Positions 10,710 to 21,235 of a DNA stretch of 64,000 nt are shown here, in pieces. The stretch spans positions 2,411,501 through 2,475,500 of the forward strand of contig NC_070573.1 of the NCBI RefSeq assembly GCF_026914185.1. The letters are read 5' to 3'. This stretch comes from Puccinia triticina (Eukaryota; Basidiomycota; Pucciniomycetes; Pucciniales; Pucciniaceae). The notes beneath the pieces are model-generated. The model was not told where the DNA came from and did not search any database. It saw only the letters and a list, made by a program, of their open reading frames with translations. The translations under genes were made by a program, and so were the position numbers. Within the stretch, counting starts at the first letter, position 1, and each line of letters opens with the position of its first letter.

Positions 10710-12390
10710 ATGGCCGCCCAACCGAGCCCAGCCGAGCAGCAGCCCCCCAGCCGAGCACCGAGCAGCACGATGGCCAGCCCACACCCCAGGCCCGCCGAGC
10801 TGGCCCTCGACGACGACGAGCGCCGGCTGGGCATGGAGATCGAGGCCGAGCACCAGCTCGGAGTCTCCAACTGGATCCCCCTCTTCCTCGTCATCCTCCC
10901 CAACCTCGGCGCAATGTTCTTCGACGGCGAGCCCGAGAGCTGGAGAGACTCGCTCCTCTTCCTCCTCATCGTCTTCTTCCTCTACAAGATCTCCAAAGGT
11001 CAGCCCCGCTCCCCAGTCTCCCCAGCCAGCCTCCCCCTGCTAACCCGCAGACACAGCCCCATGGCAGCTCTACGCCTCCGCCCGAACCACCCGCATCCTC
11101 AGCCAGGCCCGCGCCGCCCCAAGGAGAGCGGAGGCCGGCTGCGCCAAGACGGTCTATCCGATCCGCAGCCACCAGGCCCTCACCGAACTCAAGCGGAACG
11201 AGATGGCCTTCCTCCTCCTCGCCACCTTCTCCCCCGCCCTCGGCATCGCCCTGCTGCTCTACCTCCACACCAAGCTCGACCTCGGCCTCGAGTACCTCGA
11301 CAGCCACTCCACCGTGCTCTACCTGCTCTCCTCGCTCGTCAAGCCGCTCGGCCACCTCCACCACCGTCTCCTCCAGCGCTCCCGCTTCCTCCAGAGCCAG
11401 CTCCAGTTCCCCACCCGGCTGGCCGACCAGTTCAACCAGACCATCGACCAGCTGGCCCTCCAGCTCGCCGAGCTCCAGCGCTCCTCGCCCTCCAAGTCGC
11501 AGCTCGACGCCTTCGCTAGGACCCACATCGACACCCCGCTCGCCGCCCTCTCCGAACGGCTGGCCAAGTACCAGAGCAACGACGAGCTCCTCCAGCTCAG
11601 GGCCGCCGCCAGACTCTCCGGAATCGAAGAAACCCTGGCCGAGATCTCCGGCCAGCTCGACTCCGCCGAGCAGACCCTCAACAGCCTCATCCAGCAGGAC
11701 CAATCCCAACACGCCTCGCCCATCCATTCCCTGGGCAAGATCGTCCACGAACTGCTCCTCGAGCCCCGTCCATCCACCAAGCCCGCTCCCAAACCAATCA
11801 CCCACGACCCCCATTCTCCCGGACCCTACAAGCGTCCGGCGGCCCGTCTCCAAGCAGAAGAAGAGCACACGAGCACCCCAGGCTACCTCGCCGCCCTCCT
11901 CCGTCTCCTCAGCCCACCACTGCCCAACAAACCAGCGTCGCGCCCGGCGAAGAGAAGCATGTCGGCCGCCAGGCTGCTCATGTGGCCCTTCCACACCATC
12001 CTCATCGCCCCGCTGGGCCTGCTGCTCTCGACCACCCTCCGTCTCCTGCGTCTCCCGCTGCGCCTCGTGCCCTGGCTGGTCCCCCCCGCCAGTCAGCCGG
12101 CCGCAGCCGGCCGGAGCGCCCGCCGCCGGGACCACCACCACCACCGCCACCACCACCACCAGCGCACGCACCGCTCCCCATCTCCCCCGCCCAAACCCGC
12201 CCCCTCCCCGCCCGACTCTCTCTCCCCCGCTACCACTAGCCCCGACAGCCAACACGCCCAGCTCCACTTCCTCCTCCACCCCCATCTCGACCAGCCCGAC
12301 AACAGCAAACCGATCCAATGGGCTAACGAGCCCGCGTTCTATGACCCTGCCGACGACGACCAGCGCACGTATCAGGACCATCTCTTCTGA
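10710..12390 (+). CDS. Conserved fungal multi-pass membrane protein, unknown function
   Basis: Two exons, 10710-10998 and about 11057-12390, give ~540 residues; the alternative acceptor six bases upstream (11050) also keeps frame. I prefer 11056 because it yields KAPWQLYASART, matching the K-x-PW-x-LY signature I associate with this fungal hypothetical family. The first ATG at 10710 is used; a second in-frame ATG lies at 10770. Order: low-complexity N-terminus, ERRLGMEIEAEH, then SNWIPLFLVILPNLGA and LLFLLIVFFLY hydrophobic segments (~50-95). Next are a basic loop, another membrane segment (MAFLLLATFSPALG) and a long Gln/Leu-rich helical region with coiled-coil character (~190-330). A third hydrophobic patch (LLMWPFHTILIAPLGLLL) precedes a His-rich run (HHHHRHHHH) and a Pro/Ser-rich tail. 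The gene is strongly GC-rich compared with flanking DNA. Function is unknown. Confidence 0.8.
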
Positions 12391-13383
12391 ACTCCTCCTT
12401 TCTTCTTCTACTATATCAAAGCACTCCCTCCCCTCTGCTACATCTTTACCCACACACACACACTATTACCTTATATGTAGCATTTTCCCCCCTGTCTCCG
12501 GCCAGAAGCAGCCCCCTTTATTTAGTTAGTCATCCATGCCTCCCAGGGCATCACTGTACCTATTTATGTTTTTATTGGCCACATAAGTTACCGACAACAG
12601 ACCACACTTACACCTATAACCCCTCTGTCTTTGTGCGTACATCTTAGCCCTTTCTGTTTCTGAAAGACCAGCAGACAGTTAATTAACCATTATAACTTAC
12701 CATTATGCTACCCATATTGTCTACCCCTAAAACAAAGAAAACAACACAATTACCCCCATCAGAGCCTGGACATGTTGGAGGTTCAATCCCCATGATATTT
12801 TTGCTTCTTTGAGCCCTGTGTTCAGTGCAAACTCAGGGGACGTTGCTGAACCTTTCCATGAGAGTAATGTTGTCCAAAGCAAACCTCAAAAAACCAATTG
12901 ATGTATCTGTTAGAATTACGACCGAAGACCTAAGAGAAGATGAGGATGAGGAGGTGAGTGGACTCAGTGATCACCACAAGGGGAACAATGTGATAAAACT
13001 CAGATGAGGAGGAGAACCAATGATGTTATTACTTGTATAAATAAAGTAATACATACATGATTTTAGATAATGAAGAAAGAATGTATGTATAATGAATAAA
13101 ATAATAAGGAGACATGTTTTGGATAAGAAATAGTACTAGAGGCTATTCATCAGGTTTCTAGACTACAAGAGGCTGCCATAAAGGCTAAGATCAGATCAGA
13201 AACAGGCTACAATATTAAATAAACAATAACATAAAATAACACTGGATTTTTGGTGGAAGTAGGAGAGAAAAGAAGCTGAAATTCCAACAGTATTAACTGT
13301 CTCAACTGTGCAAGAACATTGGACCCTGAGCAGGAGCAAATTGTTCATCTGACGGCCCCGCGGCCCCCCATTGTGTGGACGTA
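12391..13383. other. 3' flank of the membrane protein gene, then intergenic
   Basis: The first ~300 bases are pyrimidine-rich with a short (CA)n tract near 12452-12466, consistent with a 3' UTR. From 12800 to 13010 a small ORF with an acidic EDLREDEDEE segment looks like transposon debris rather than a gene. The rest is AT-rich and featureless. Confidence 0.45.
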
Positions 13384-13699
13384 AGAGCATTTCCAACAGT
13401 CCCTGGATTGCATGAACCCTGGGTTGCGGCCCTGGAGCACATTTCACATCAGAGGAAGTTGAAAAAAGCTCCCAGCCAAATGGGTCAAGCTGATACAGCC
13501 AAAAGTGGGGATAATTCACTTTCAGAGAGCGCCTGCACTTCGCGGGGGCTTTAGGCCTAGCCGCTTGCCCTCTGAAACAATGGGACTTGCGATAAGTTAG
13601 GAGATGCCTCGACTCGGGTGGCGAGTCCGCCCAACACTGGAGCAACTCGCTAAATCGGGGTCGCGAGTCCCGGTTTAGCGAGTCCGTTGGAGATGCTCC
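13384..13699. mobile_element. Short non-autonomous TIR element (MITE)
   Basis: The left end AAGAGCATTTCCAACAG and the complement of the right end, GGAGCATCTCCAACGG, form an imperfect terminal inverted repeat of about 16 bases around a ~316-bp non-coding segment. Subterminal palindromes occur on both sides (GGGGCCGCGG-type on the left, TAGCGAGTC-type on the right). I could not fix a target duplication. It sits about 260 bp upstream of the MBF1 start codon, so it lies in that gene's promoter region. Confidence 0.55.
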
Positions 13700-13957
13700 A
13701 ATTGAGATGGCTGTGGTGCAGTCAGGCCCTGGAGATACTCTAGATCCAGACAGCCCCTGCTTACGTAATGGTCGCCATCCGAGCGCATGTTGCCACTGCC
13801 ACCATCTCCCAACTTCCCTCCACCGGCCACTCACTCACCCTCAGATCTCCAATCAATCCCGAACCTCCCGCCACTCCACAGTACAGTGCACCTTTGCCAC
13901 CCAACCGAGCTCATTCCCGAAAGCTACCCGACCACTTCGTCAACTGCTGCTGTCATC

Positions 13958-14678
13958 ATGAGTGGATGTATGTTTCCCTGATTCTCTACCTCTCTCTCCA
14001 CGTGGCATGTAAACTGATCCGCTCCTGAAACACGAATCACCGCATTGTGCAGGGGATGATCAGGTCGTTATTGGTCGTAAGACGACTGGTCCTCGAGTGG
14101 CCAGAGATCAAGCAACTGTAAACGCTGCCAGGCGAGCTGGTGAAGCAGTCGATGCCTCCAAGAAGAGTAAGCATGCACATATCCTCGAGCGATCCAAGCT
14201 TCCCATGAAGTCCCAACTGACGCAAATCATCGGGCATGACTTGTCTAGGCGTCATCAATGCTTCTCACGTCGGGCCAGACCACCAACGGATCGCTAAACT
14301 CGACCGGGTAAACGATGTAGCCCCACCTGCAAAGGTCAACCCCTCAGTTTCTCAGGCGATGAAAGACGCTCGGATCGCTCTATCAATGACACAGAAAGAC
14401 TTGGCCGCCAAGACGAACGAGAAACCCACCGTGATTGGAGATTACGAGGTAAGCGTCGATTTGCTTCCACGTGCTTCCCGACCTTCCTCTCCTTGTCATT
14501 CAGCCTGGTTGACCTCGATTCTCAATCGCTCTGCATTCTTTCCTATTCATTATCATTCTAGGCTGCCAGAGCCGTCCCCAGTCCTCAAATCTTGGCCAAA
14601 TTTGAAAGGATCTTGCAGGTCAAGCTGCGTGGCAAGGACATTGGTGCTCCTCTCGCACCTCGAGGCAAGAAAACTTAA
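13958..14678 (+). CDS. MBF1: Multiprotein bridging factor 1 (transcriptional coactivator)
   Basis: Four exons join cleanly: 13958-13967, 14053-14166, 14249-14448 and 14562-14678, giving 146 residues, the usual MBF1 length. All introns are GT-AG (85, 82, 113 nt). The N-terminus reads MSGWDDQVVIGRK. The central part has the family signature RIAKLDRVNDVAPP. The C-terminal helix-turn-helix has ARIALSMTQKDLAAKTNEKP, then DYEAARAVPSPQILAKFERI and VKLRGKDIG. MBF1 bridges bZIP-type activators such as Gcn4 and TBP in the nucleus. The 10-nt first exon is easy to miss. No disruptive mutation is seen, so I regard it as intact and functional. A MITE lies just upstream and a transposon stack begins about 240 bp downstream. 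Confidence 0.95.
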
Positions 14679-14936
14679 CCAAACTCAACCCAATCAATCT
14701 TCAACTGGAGATGATCTGCTTCCCTTTGGCATGTTTATTAAGAAAGTCTCATTAAACACTCTCTTGACTAACTTTGAGCCGGAAGTTTTCATTTGTTCAA
14801 ATCTCATCGTTACCATTGTACTAGTTTTGCCCCCTACCCCAAGAAAAAAAATTGTGCTAAATGCATGTGCATGCCAATAAAGATGTACACCATCATTTTC
14901 TTGGTGTGCAGGGACATGTACAGTGGGTCATCTAAT

Positions 14937-15163
14937 AGAGGGATTCAAAGTTGGCCATGTACAACTTACATGCACTTTTGCAAGTTGGTGTTCAAGGCTT
15001 TTATTGAAAACCAAATTTCAAAAAAAAAAACATTCAAGAAGGCTTACAGGGTGTAGTACAGTGTGGCTTGCATGCACTTTTGCAACTCAGTGTTCAAGAA
15101 TGGACTTGAACACCAACTTGCAAAAGTGCATGCAAGTCGCATCTGGCCAACTTTGAAACCCCT
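14937..15163. mobile_element. 227-bp foldback MITE (layer 1 insertion)
   Basis: AGAGGGATTCAAAGTTGGCC at the left and GGCCAACTTTGAAACCCCT at the right form inverted ends. The arms continue through TGCACTTTTGCAAGTTGG. TAAT flanks both sides (14933-14936, 15164-15167). It interrupts the left arm of the surrounding element exactly within its CATCTAATGTTTTTGG word. Confidence 0.75.
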
Positions 15164-15171
15164 TAATGTTT

Positions 15172-16584
15172 GGGTCAGCCTAAATGCACTCCAAACTTTT
15201 ACTTTGTGCACTCCACATTTTTGGCTTTGGGGGGCCAGCACTCCAAAAAAGTTGGAGTGCCTTGATTTTGTACTCCCAAAACATGGAGTCCCCAGATGGG
15301 CACTCCATGTTTATTGGAGTACACAACTGGGTACTCCAAAATTTACCAAAATAGGGGAGTGCAGCTAGATGCACTCCAAAAAAAAAGGAGTGCAAGCCTA
15401 AGCACTCCACCTTTTCAGTGAAGGATTTTGACTTTGCACTCCAGCTGGCAAATACCAAATGGAGTGCATTGCGGTGCACTCCAAGTCTCCTTTTTTTTGG
15501 AGTGCCCACAGCAATCACACCCCTTGATGACCGGTCTGGACCGGTCATCCAGAGGACTCATACCTCTCGATGACCCGCGCGGACCGGTCAACAGTCACAC
15601 CTCTTGATGACTGGTGTGTACCGGTCATCGAGGGGAGGTGCTACTCTCGATGACCGGTCTTTACCAGTCATCAAGGGGACTCCCACCTCTTGATGACAGG
15701 CGCGGACCGGTCATCAGTCACACCTCCCAATGACCGGTCTTTACCGGTCACCGAGAGGACTCTAACCTCTTGATGATTGGTCAGACTGGTCATCAAGAGG
15801 ACTCACACCTCTTGATGATTGGTCAGACCGGTCATCAAGAGGTGTGAGTCCCCTCAATGACCGGTCTGACTGATCATCAAGAGGTGTGAGTCCCCTCCAT
15901 GACCGGTCTGACCAATCATTGAGAGGTGTGAGTCCCCTCAATGACCGGTCTGACCAATCATTGAGAGGTGTGAGCCCTCTTGATGACCGGTGATGACCGG
16001 TCATCGAGAGGAGGTGTTTTTACCCTCGATGACCGGTGTGACCAATCATTGAGGTGTGAGTCCCCTCAATGACTGATCTGTGCCGGTCATCGGGAGGTGT
16101 GACCGGTCCGCGCCGGTCATTGAGAGGTGTGATTCCTGATGACCGGCGGTCCGGCACAGACCAGTCATTGAGAGGAGATATTAATCCACTCAATGCCGGT
16201 CTGTACCGGTCATGGAGATCAGGAGGTGGCAGCTGGAATCAAGTGGGGTGTGTTTGTGCATAGCCCGGTTGAAGTTGTAGGCAATACAGCTCTGGCTGGA
16301 GTGCACAGTACTGCACTCCCCTTTTGAGGAGGAGATATATCAGGAATGGAGTTCTGGGGGAATGCACTCCAATCTGATGGAGTGAGACTCATGGGTGCTC
16401 ATTACATTTACTGGCCGCTGGAGTTCTTTGTGGTGCACTCCAAAGAGTCTTGAGTCCCCGGTTCTGCACTCCAATTGACTTCGAGTACTCTAGTCTGTAC
16501 TCCAACAATCATTGGAGTGCAAACTCCATACACTCACTTTTGGAGTGCTTTTGGGATTTTTTTGGAGTGCATTTAGGCTGACCC
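15172..16584. mobile_element. 1.4-kb TIR element carrying an ACCGGTCAT palindromic array
   Basis: Ends are GGGTCAGCCTAAATGCACTC and its complement GAGTGCATTTAGGCTGACCC. The 8-base word TAATGTTT flanks both sides (15164-15171 and 16585-16592), which is hAT-like in size. Arms are filled with GGAGTGCA/TGCACTCC words in opposite orientations. The centre (about 15520-16215) is a palindromic array. No coding region is present, so it is non-autonomous. Confidence 0.8.
15520..16215. repeat. ACCGGTCAT-type palindromic array (second locus)
   Basis: Units such as TTGATGACCGGTC and GACCGGTCATCAAGAGG alternate with AGGTGTGAGTCCCCT-like connectors, forming overlapping hairpins of 30-45 bases. Arms are the same family as at 7080-7920 but with GAGAGG rather than GAGTGGG extensions, so the two arrays expanded separately. 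Confidence 0.88.
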
Positions 16585-16727
16585 TAATGTTTTTGGCACT
16601 GCATTTTTCATTTCAGAAGCTCAGACAAAAGATCCCAAGTCATGGGATTGGCTGCAGGGGTGTAAAATAAGTTCCAAAGAATGATTATGACAGAAAAAGA
16701 ATGAAAATGAAAAATATGAAAAGTGTG

Positions 16728-16839
16728 CACTGTGAAAAAAACTCAAGAAACTGCTGTCAGTTGACATGCAATATTACAAAGGCGCCTTTGTAATATTTCA
16801 TGTCAACTGACAGCAGTTACATGAGTTTTTTTCACAGTG
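16728..16839. mobile_element. 112-bp hairpin MITE with CACTG ends
   Basis: The element starts CACTGTGAAAAAAACT and ends AGTTTTTTTCACAGTG. Almost its whole length is one hairpin, with arms meeting at AAAGGCGCCTTT. It is flanked by GTG on both sides (16725-16727, 16840-16842). The empty site is present in the related arms near 23845 and 24200. CACTG ends plus a 3-bp duplication fit the CACTA/EnSpm superfamily. Confidence 0.82.
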
Positions 16840-17171
16840 GTGGAAATTTTCCAATTTTGTGCAAATATCTCAGTATCTTTATTATTGCTCAAACCAAGGA
16901 GAGAAAATTACAGAGCACAGTATTGCATGTGACAGGAATGATAAAAAATGAAAAAACTGAGACCATTTTCAATGATTTTTGTTGTATCAAATAAATCTGG
17001 TCAAATTGGTGTTGATCTGACCTGCAGGTGCCAACTTCTATTTCAAATGGGTGGATATCTTATTCACCCAAAAAATCATTGAAAATGGTCTCAGTTTTTT
17101 GCATTTTTTATCATTCCTGTCACATGCCATACTGTGCTCTGTAATCTTCTTTCCTTGGTTTGAGCAATAAT

Positions 17172-20100
17172 GGAAGGCTTCCTGTGGCCCAAAAGTCTTG
17201 ATTTAGTAGGACACTGGAGGACTTCCCGACGGCATTTAGAGAGCTCTAAATCCAAGTATATTAAATCCACACTTTCATGGAAAGTGGGATCATGGGTTCT
17301 CCCTGCATTTTTCTGAAAAGGGGCTAAAAAATTAGCCCCACACCCACAAATGGAAAATTGGAACTCCTGTCCAACCTCCAATTTTCTCAGGTACCAGCAC
17401 ATTACGCTTAATACCGCAAGAAAATAAATTTGAAGTCCCCAAACATAAATGCCTTGGACTTGCCCCCCAATTCCTGAACCAGAAATGAAAAGGGGCAGGA
17501 TTCAACCCCCTCGTGCCTGTCACAAATGCAAGGGCAGGAGGGGGGCAAAAGTTAAATGTGCCCAGCGCCGAAATGATTAAAAGAACCTCCCTTGGTCAAT
17601 TGCAACTGCAAATGACGGGGGAGGGGCTGAAAACCTGCGCAAACGCGACAGGGCAGTAAAAGGGGTTATGTCCCCCCCGGGCCTAATGCAACTGCAGAGG
17701 TGGAGGGGAACAGGAAAAGGTCTGCTCAAGCTGTGCAAATGCAACAGCGGAGCTTGACCCGTCGAGGGGAAAACAGTTGGCAAGGGGGGGGGGGGGGTTG
17801 ATATATATTTGTTTACTTACTCTGCCAAAAAAATGTTTCCGGCAGGAAACTCTCTGTAGGAGCATGTAAACCTGCATTCTGTGTTGTTTGCCCAATTCGG
17901 GAACCACGGGATCCCGCTTCAGACCGCCCTCCCAACCCACAGTTTAATTAGTGGCTCCCGTTTCAATGCGCCCTTCAAACAGGAGTGCATGCGTGCAAAC
18001 CTTCCTTAACCTGGAATGTTCTTTTACCGGGAGTGAAACACGAGTTTGGATTGGTCCACGGGGCCGTTACCCGGTACGAGCTGGCAGAAGTGGGTCCCAC
18101 CACCTAAGCGCCGGTACATCCAAGCACCAAGGTGGTTGAAGCATACAGGGGCATGCCTCGCCTATCTAGCAAGAGGCGGCGACACGGCAAGTACATGGAG
18201 GTGCCTCCTAAGAGAGTCCGGACTCGAGCTTGACCATGGTCCAGTTCTCTCTCTCGTTCCTGCTTCCCTTCCCCCCCACTCGGCTCCAATCCACTCTACA
18301 CTCCCAGGCTTGATTTGTCCCCCTTCCGATCAGATTGAATCCAAAGGTGTGTTTAGATAGGGTGAGGGTCTTACACCCTTGCCAACACACTTCCATGTGT
18401 GCTGCTCCAGAGAGGAAGTTACCTCCGCTCCCATCTTTTCCCCTTGAGTTGCCACGAGGCGCTGGGCTTCTCTACCCGAGACTCAAAAGCCCTCTTGCAA
18501 CCTCTGGGTGGTCAAAAGAGAGAGGCGGAGTCCCTCCAGCCACCCACAAGCGGCATTCCTCTCCTATGACCCGTACACGGGGATCTTGGGGGGCCAATCC
18601 CGTCTCCCAGGATCTCCTAGATACTGCAAGGTATCAAACATGTTCTGCAGCATACTCTAACCCCTGCACCCTGTCCACTACGCGGTGACACTTGCGCCCT
18701 TTAAACACAGGCCCGGGACTCCATGGCTCCTCCCGTCACCTGAGGCCAGAGTGGATCGGTCGCGAGACCGCTCTTTTTGGGCTTTAGAAGTGAGCCAAAC
18801 TCCCGCCGGCTCAACCCGGGGAGACGGTTGGGGGGCCTTCCTCTTGTGTCAGCCACCCGGACCCGGGGAAAGGATAGGGGAGGCGTGGTTGTCGTACTAT
18901 ACTAGCAACTTCATCACCACCCCCTACACTTGCAAGCGTTGGCAGGAACCTCTTCAACGGTGCAAACCGATTTGAGTGAACCTCCGCGGAATGACGGTGC
19001 AGCATACGTACAACTGACAGTCAAAACCCCCCATTCAAGTCTGCCAGCGCCTCTGGCAGACTTCCCCTATGGTGAGTGAAACTCTCAGCAACTCGGAATC
19101 ATGGGACCATCATCAAATCTTTATTGTGGGGTGCCCCTTCCAACAAGGCACCACGGGGAGCGTGGCATTTGGATTATTGTTAAACCTGAGGGCAAAGGCT
19201 GCTCAAGGAGGGTTTTTGCCCAACGCAATGTGGTCGTGTGGTCGGTTGTTCAACTAATTTTATTGCCTTAAGTAGCTACTACCTTGAACCGCGACAAACA
19301 CTGAGCACAATCCGTAGTCTGGCCTTCAACTTTGATACCACAAATCAGACTAACTGAATTTTAATCTTCTTTGCTTCAACCTCACCAAAATGCTCCTAAA
19401 GACAAAGATGATATTTGCCTTGAACGGTACGTTCACTGAGGAGGAGAACAGATTACGCTTTGTTGGGAAGTTCATGGCCGTCACCGGGGTAAGTCATCTG
19501 TATATTGCTCTCTTGACAGAGACTACTACAATGTTTCAGGACCGCCAATTTTTCAGGCTGCCGAATGGTAGTACTCCGCTTGCAAGTAAAAGCTACATTA
19601 ATTTGTTGGGAAGATGGACTTGCGGGATAAAAGTTTGTCCTGTGAACTTGACAACAACGGACTACTTGGACACACCCCTCAAAACAGGCAAATTGTATGT
19701 GATTCAAGGGGAAAAAAAGGTGTGAACTTCATGCGGGTGCCTAAATTTGCGTGGAGCGCGGGTGACAAGAGGCAGTCCAATCTGAGCAAACATCACTCTG
19801 AGTGGGAACAGGTCCGTGTTTCCGGTGTTGGCACAGTAATTAAGATTGAGACCAAAACTGCCTGGCCAGATAGAAATGAGATTTCAGTTGACATAACGGT
19901 GGAACATTTAGGCGGGGTGGGTGTTGGACTCAATTTGCTCAGGAATTGTATGCTGAGTTATACTAATAATTTGAATAGCTTGCCAATGCCAGAGTCTTTT
20001 GCGTCCATTGTGTTTCAGGGTTGGCTTCTACCAAGTTTCCACAAGGGATTCTTTTATTCAACAGCAGCAAGATCAAATATAAGGGTTTATTGGACGGGTT

Positions 20101-20797
20101 TGGCAGGAGATCCTGTTATATGATCATTGAGGTGAGTGACTCTCTTAATTGGTGAATTAGATGCCCATCCTCCGGTTTTAAACCTTCACTCCCTTCAGGT
20201 AGCCCATGCAACGGTCTCGTCGGAGGATTTACTCAACAATAATTCTGATGGTAGCTCCAGCTCATTGAACGTTGATTTCTGACTGGCCCATTCAGGCACA
20301 TCTTCACACGTAAATCTGTAGGCTGATTGATGAGTTGGTGTTTTACTTTAGGGTAGAAAGTCTTGGCTTCTGTTTGTGTAGAAATTTTTGTTAGCTGTGT
20401 GAGGTTACTATGCAAACTGGGGAAAAGTATCACATCCCATCCTTCATACATTTTGTGTAGCCTTCCCGCTCAGCGGTTGCAGTGCTCCAGCCTCTGCCCA
20501 CCACACTTTGCACGTTGTGATCTACTGGGGGTGTGTATGAGTACCAGTACCCATTCTTTTGAGGAGGGCTACTGGAGGGCTGTGTATGCCAAACTTTGTG
20601 GGTGCGGCGGCGAAGCTGCCTTAAACTCTAGTGCCTCTCTAATTCCTAAATTAAGACACCTACCAAAACCACAAACAGCACACATGAGAGCAACAAACTA
20701 CAGGCTTAGGAAAACATTTTACTTGATCCTGAAAATTGAGAATTTGGTTGTGTAAATTGAGATCTGGGAGGCTCCCAGACTCAACAAGAAGTCCTCC
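17172..20797. mobile_element. 3.6-kb insertion of unknown class, carrying a gene
   Basis: The right arm of the host TIR element is interrupted here. Intact relatives read GCAATAATAAAGATTC, whereas here GCAATAAT is followed by this block and then AATAAAGATTC, giving a 3-base duplication (AAT). The ends GGAAGGCTTC and GAAGTCCTCC are weak inverted repeats. 17180-19000 is non-coding in any convincing way, GC-richer than its surroundings, with G-runs (near 17787-17799). 19390-20281 holds a spliced gene. Superfamily cannot be named. Confidence 0.55.
19390..20281 (+). CDS. Unrecognised multi-exon protein inside a nested insertion
   Basis: Starting at ATG 19390, I can build exons with good splice signals. 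Intron 1 is 19489-19539 (GTAAGT...TTTCAG). An intron from GTATGCTGAG (about 19948) to TGTTTCAG (about 20020) contains a TACTAAT branch-like word. The last intron starts GTGAGTGACT (about 20131) and ends CCCTTCAG (about 20199), followed by a final exon ending TGA at 20279-20281. Landmarks are FRLPNGSTPLASKSYINLLG, KTGKLYVIQGEK, VNFMRVPKFAWSAGDKRQS, ISVDITVEHLGG, FPQGILLFNSSKIKYKG and RRSCYMIIE. One frame change occurs at an A7 run (about 19714-19720), consistent with a one-base homopolymer deletion. I do not recognise the family. It lacks obvious transposase motifs, signal peptide or membrane segments. It could be a captured gene or a novel element protein. Confidence 0.5.
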
Positions 20798-20993
20798 AAT
20801 AAAGATTCTGAGAAATTTGCCCAAAATTGGAAAATTTTCACACTTTTCATATTTTTCACTTTCATTTTTTTTCTGTCATAATCATTCTTGCGAACTTATT
20901 TTCCACCCATTTAGCCAATCCCATGAATTTGGGTCTGTTGCCTGAGCTTCTGCAATGAAAAATGCAGTGCCAAAAACATTAGATGACCCACTG

Positions 20994-21235
20994 TACACAG
21001 TTAGAGATTGTTGATTTGCACCCAGGTACCTGTTTGGATGCGGCTACCTGCAGCATTTTTTGCCCCAAATGAGACACCCGCACCCACGGAGCGGGTACCA
21101 GCAGTACACGCATGGGTATTTGCAGGTACCCACCAATTAAATCTCACGGCAAAATTCAAGCCCGTTTCATTACGGGGATATTGAATTTTACAAAGTGTTT
21201 TTTACAAGGTACAAGGCCCTGTAAAAAATTTCTTT
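20994..21235. repeat. GGTACC-rich repeat debris
   Basis: Contains GCGGGTACC/GGTACCCACC words of the same type that surround the hAT ends at 25.9 and 29.1 kb and the MITE at 35.5 kb. It also holds a truncated copy (about 21180-21235) of the foldback arm that begins next to it. No gene is seen. Confidence 0.5.

Larger units (their letters stand above)
14921..20993. mobile_element. TA-flanked long-TIR element (Tc1/mariner-like ends), heavily nested
   Basis: The ends are CAGTGGGTCATCTAAT and its complement ATTAGATGACCCACTG, flanked by TA on each side (14919-14920, 20994-20995), the classic Tc1/mariner target. Inner arms continue for roughly 300-400 bases (TTGGCACTGCATTTTTCAT, then AAGCTCAG, then GAATGATTATGACAGA) and fold back on themselves. 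A compact copy of the same family is at 23695-24356. Here the arms have been expanded to 6 kb by several later insertions annotated separately. No transposase of its own is visible. Confidence 0.8.

Noticed and set aside
10966..12459. 497-codon ORF on the minus strand
   Set aside because: Antisense shadow of the GC-rich membrane protein gene; Gly/Val/Glu-rich with no family features.
12825..13007. 60-codon acidic ORF
   Set aside because: Short, isolated, no introns or homology; more likely transposon debris than a small gene.
17900..19010. Possible rRNA or other structural RNA gene
   Set aside because: The GC-rich text superficially recalls rRNA, but none of the universally conserved rRNA words I looked for is present.
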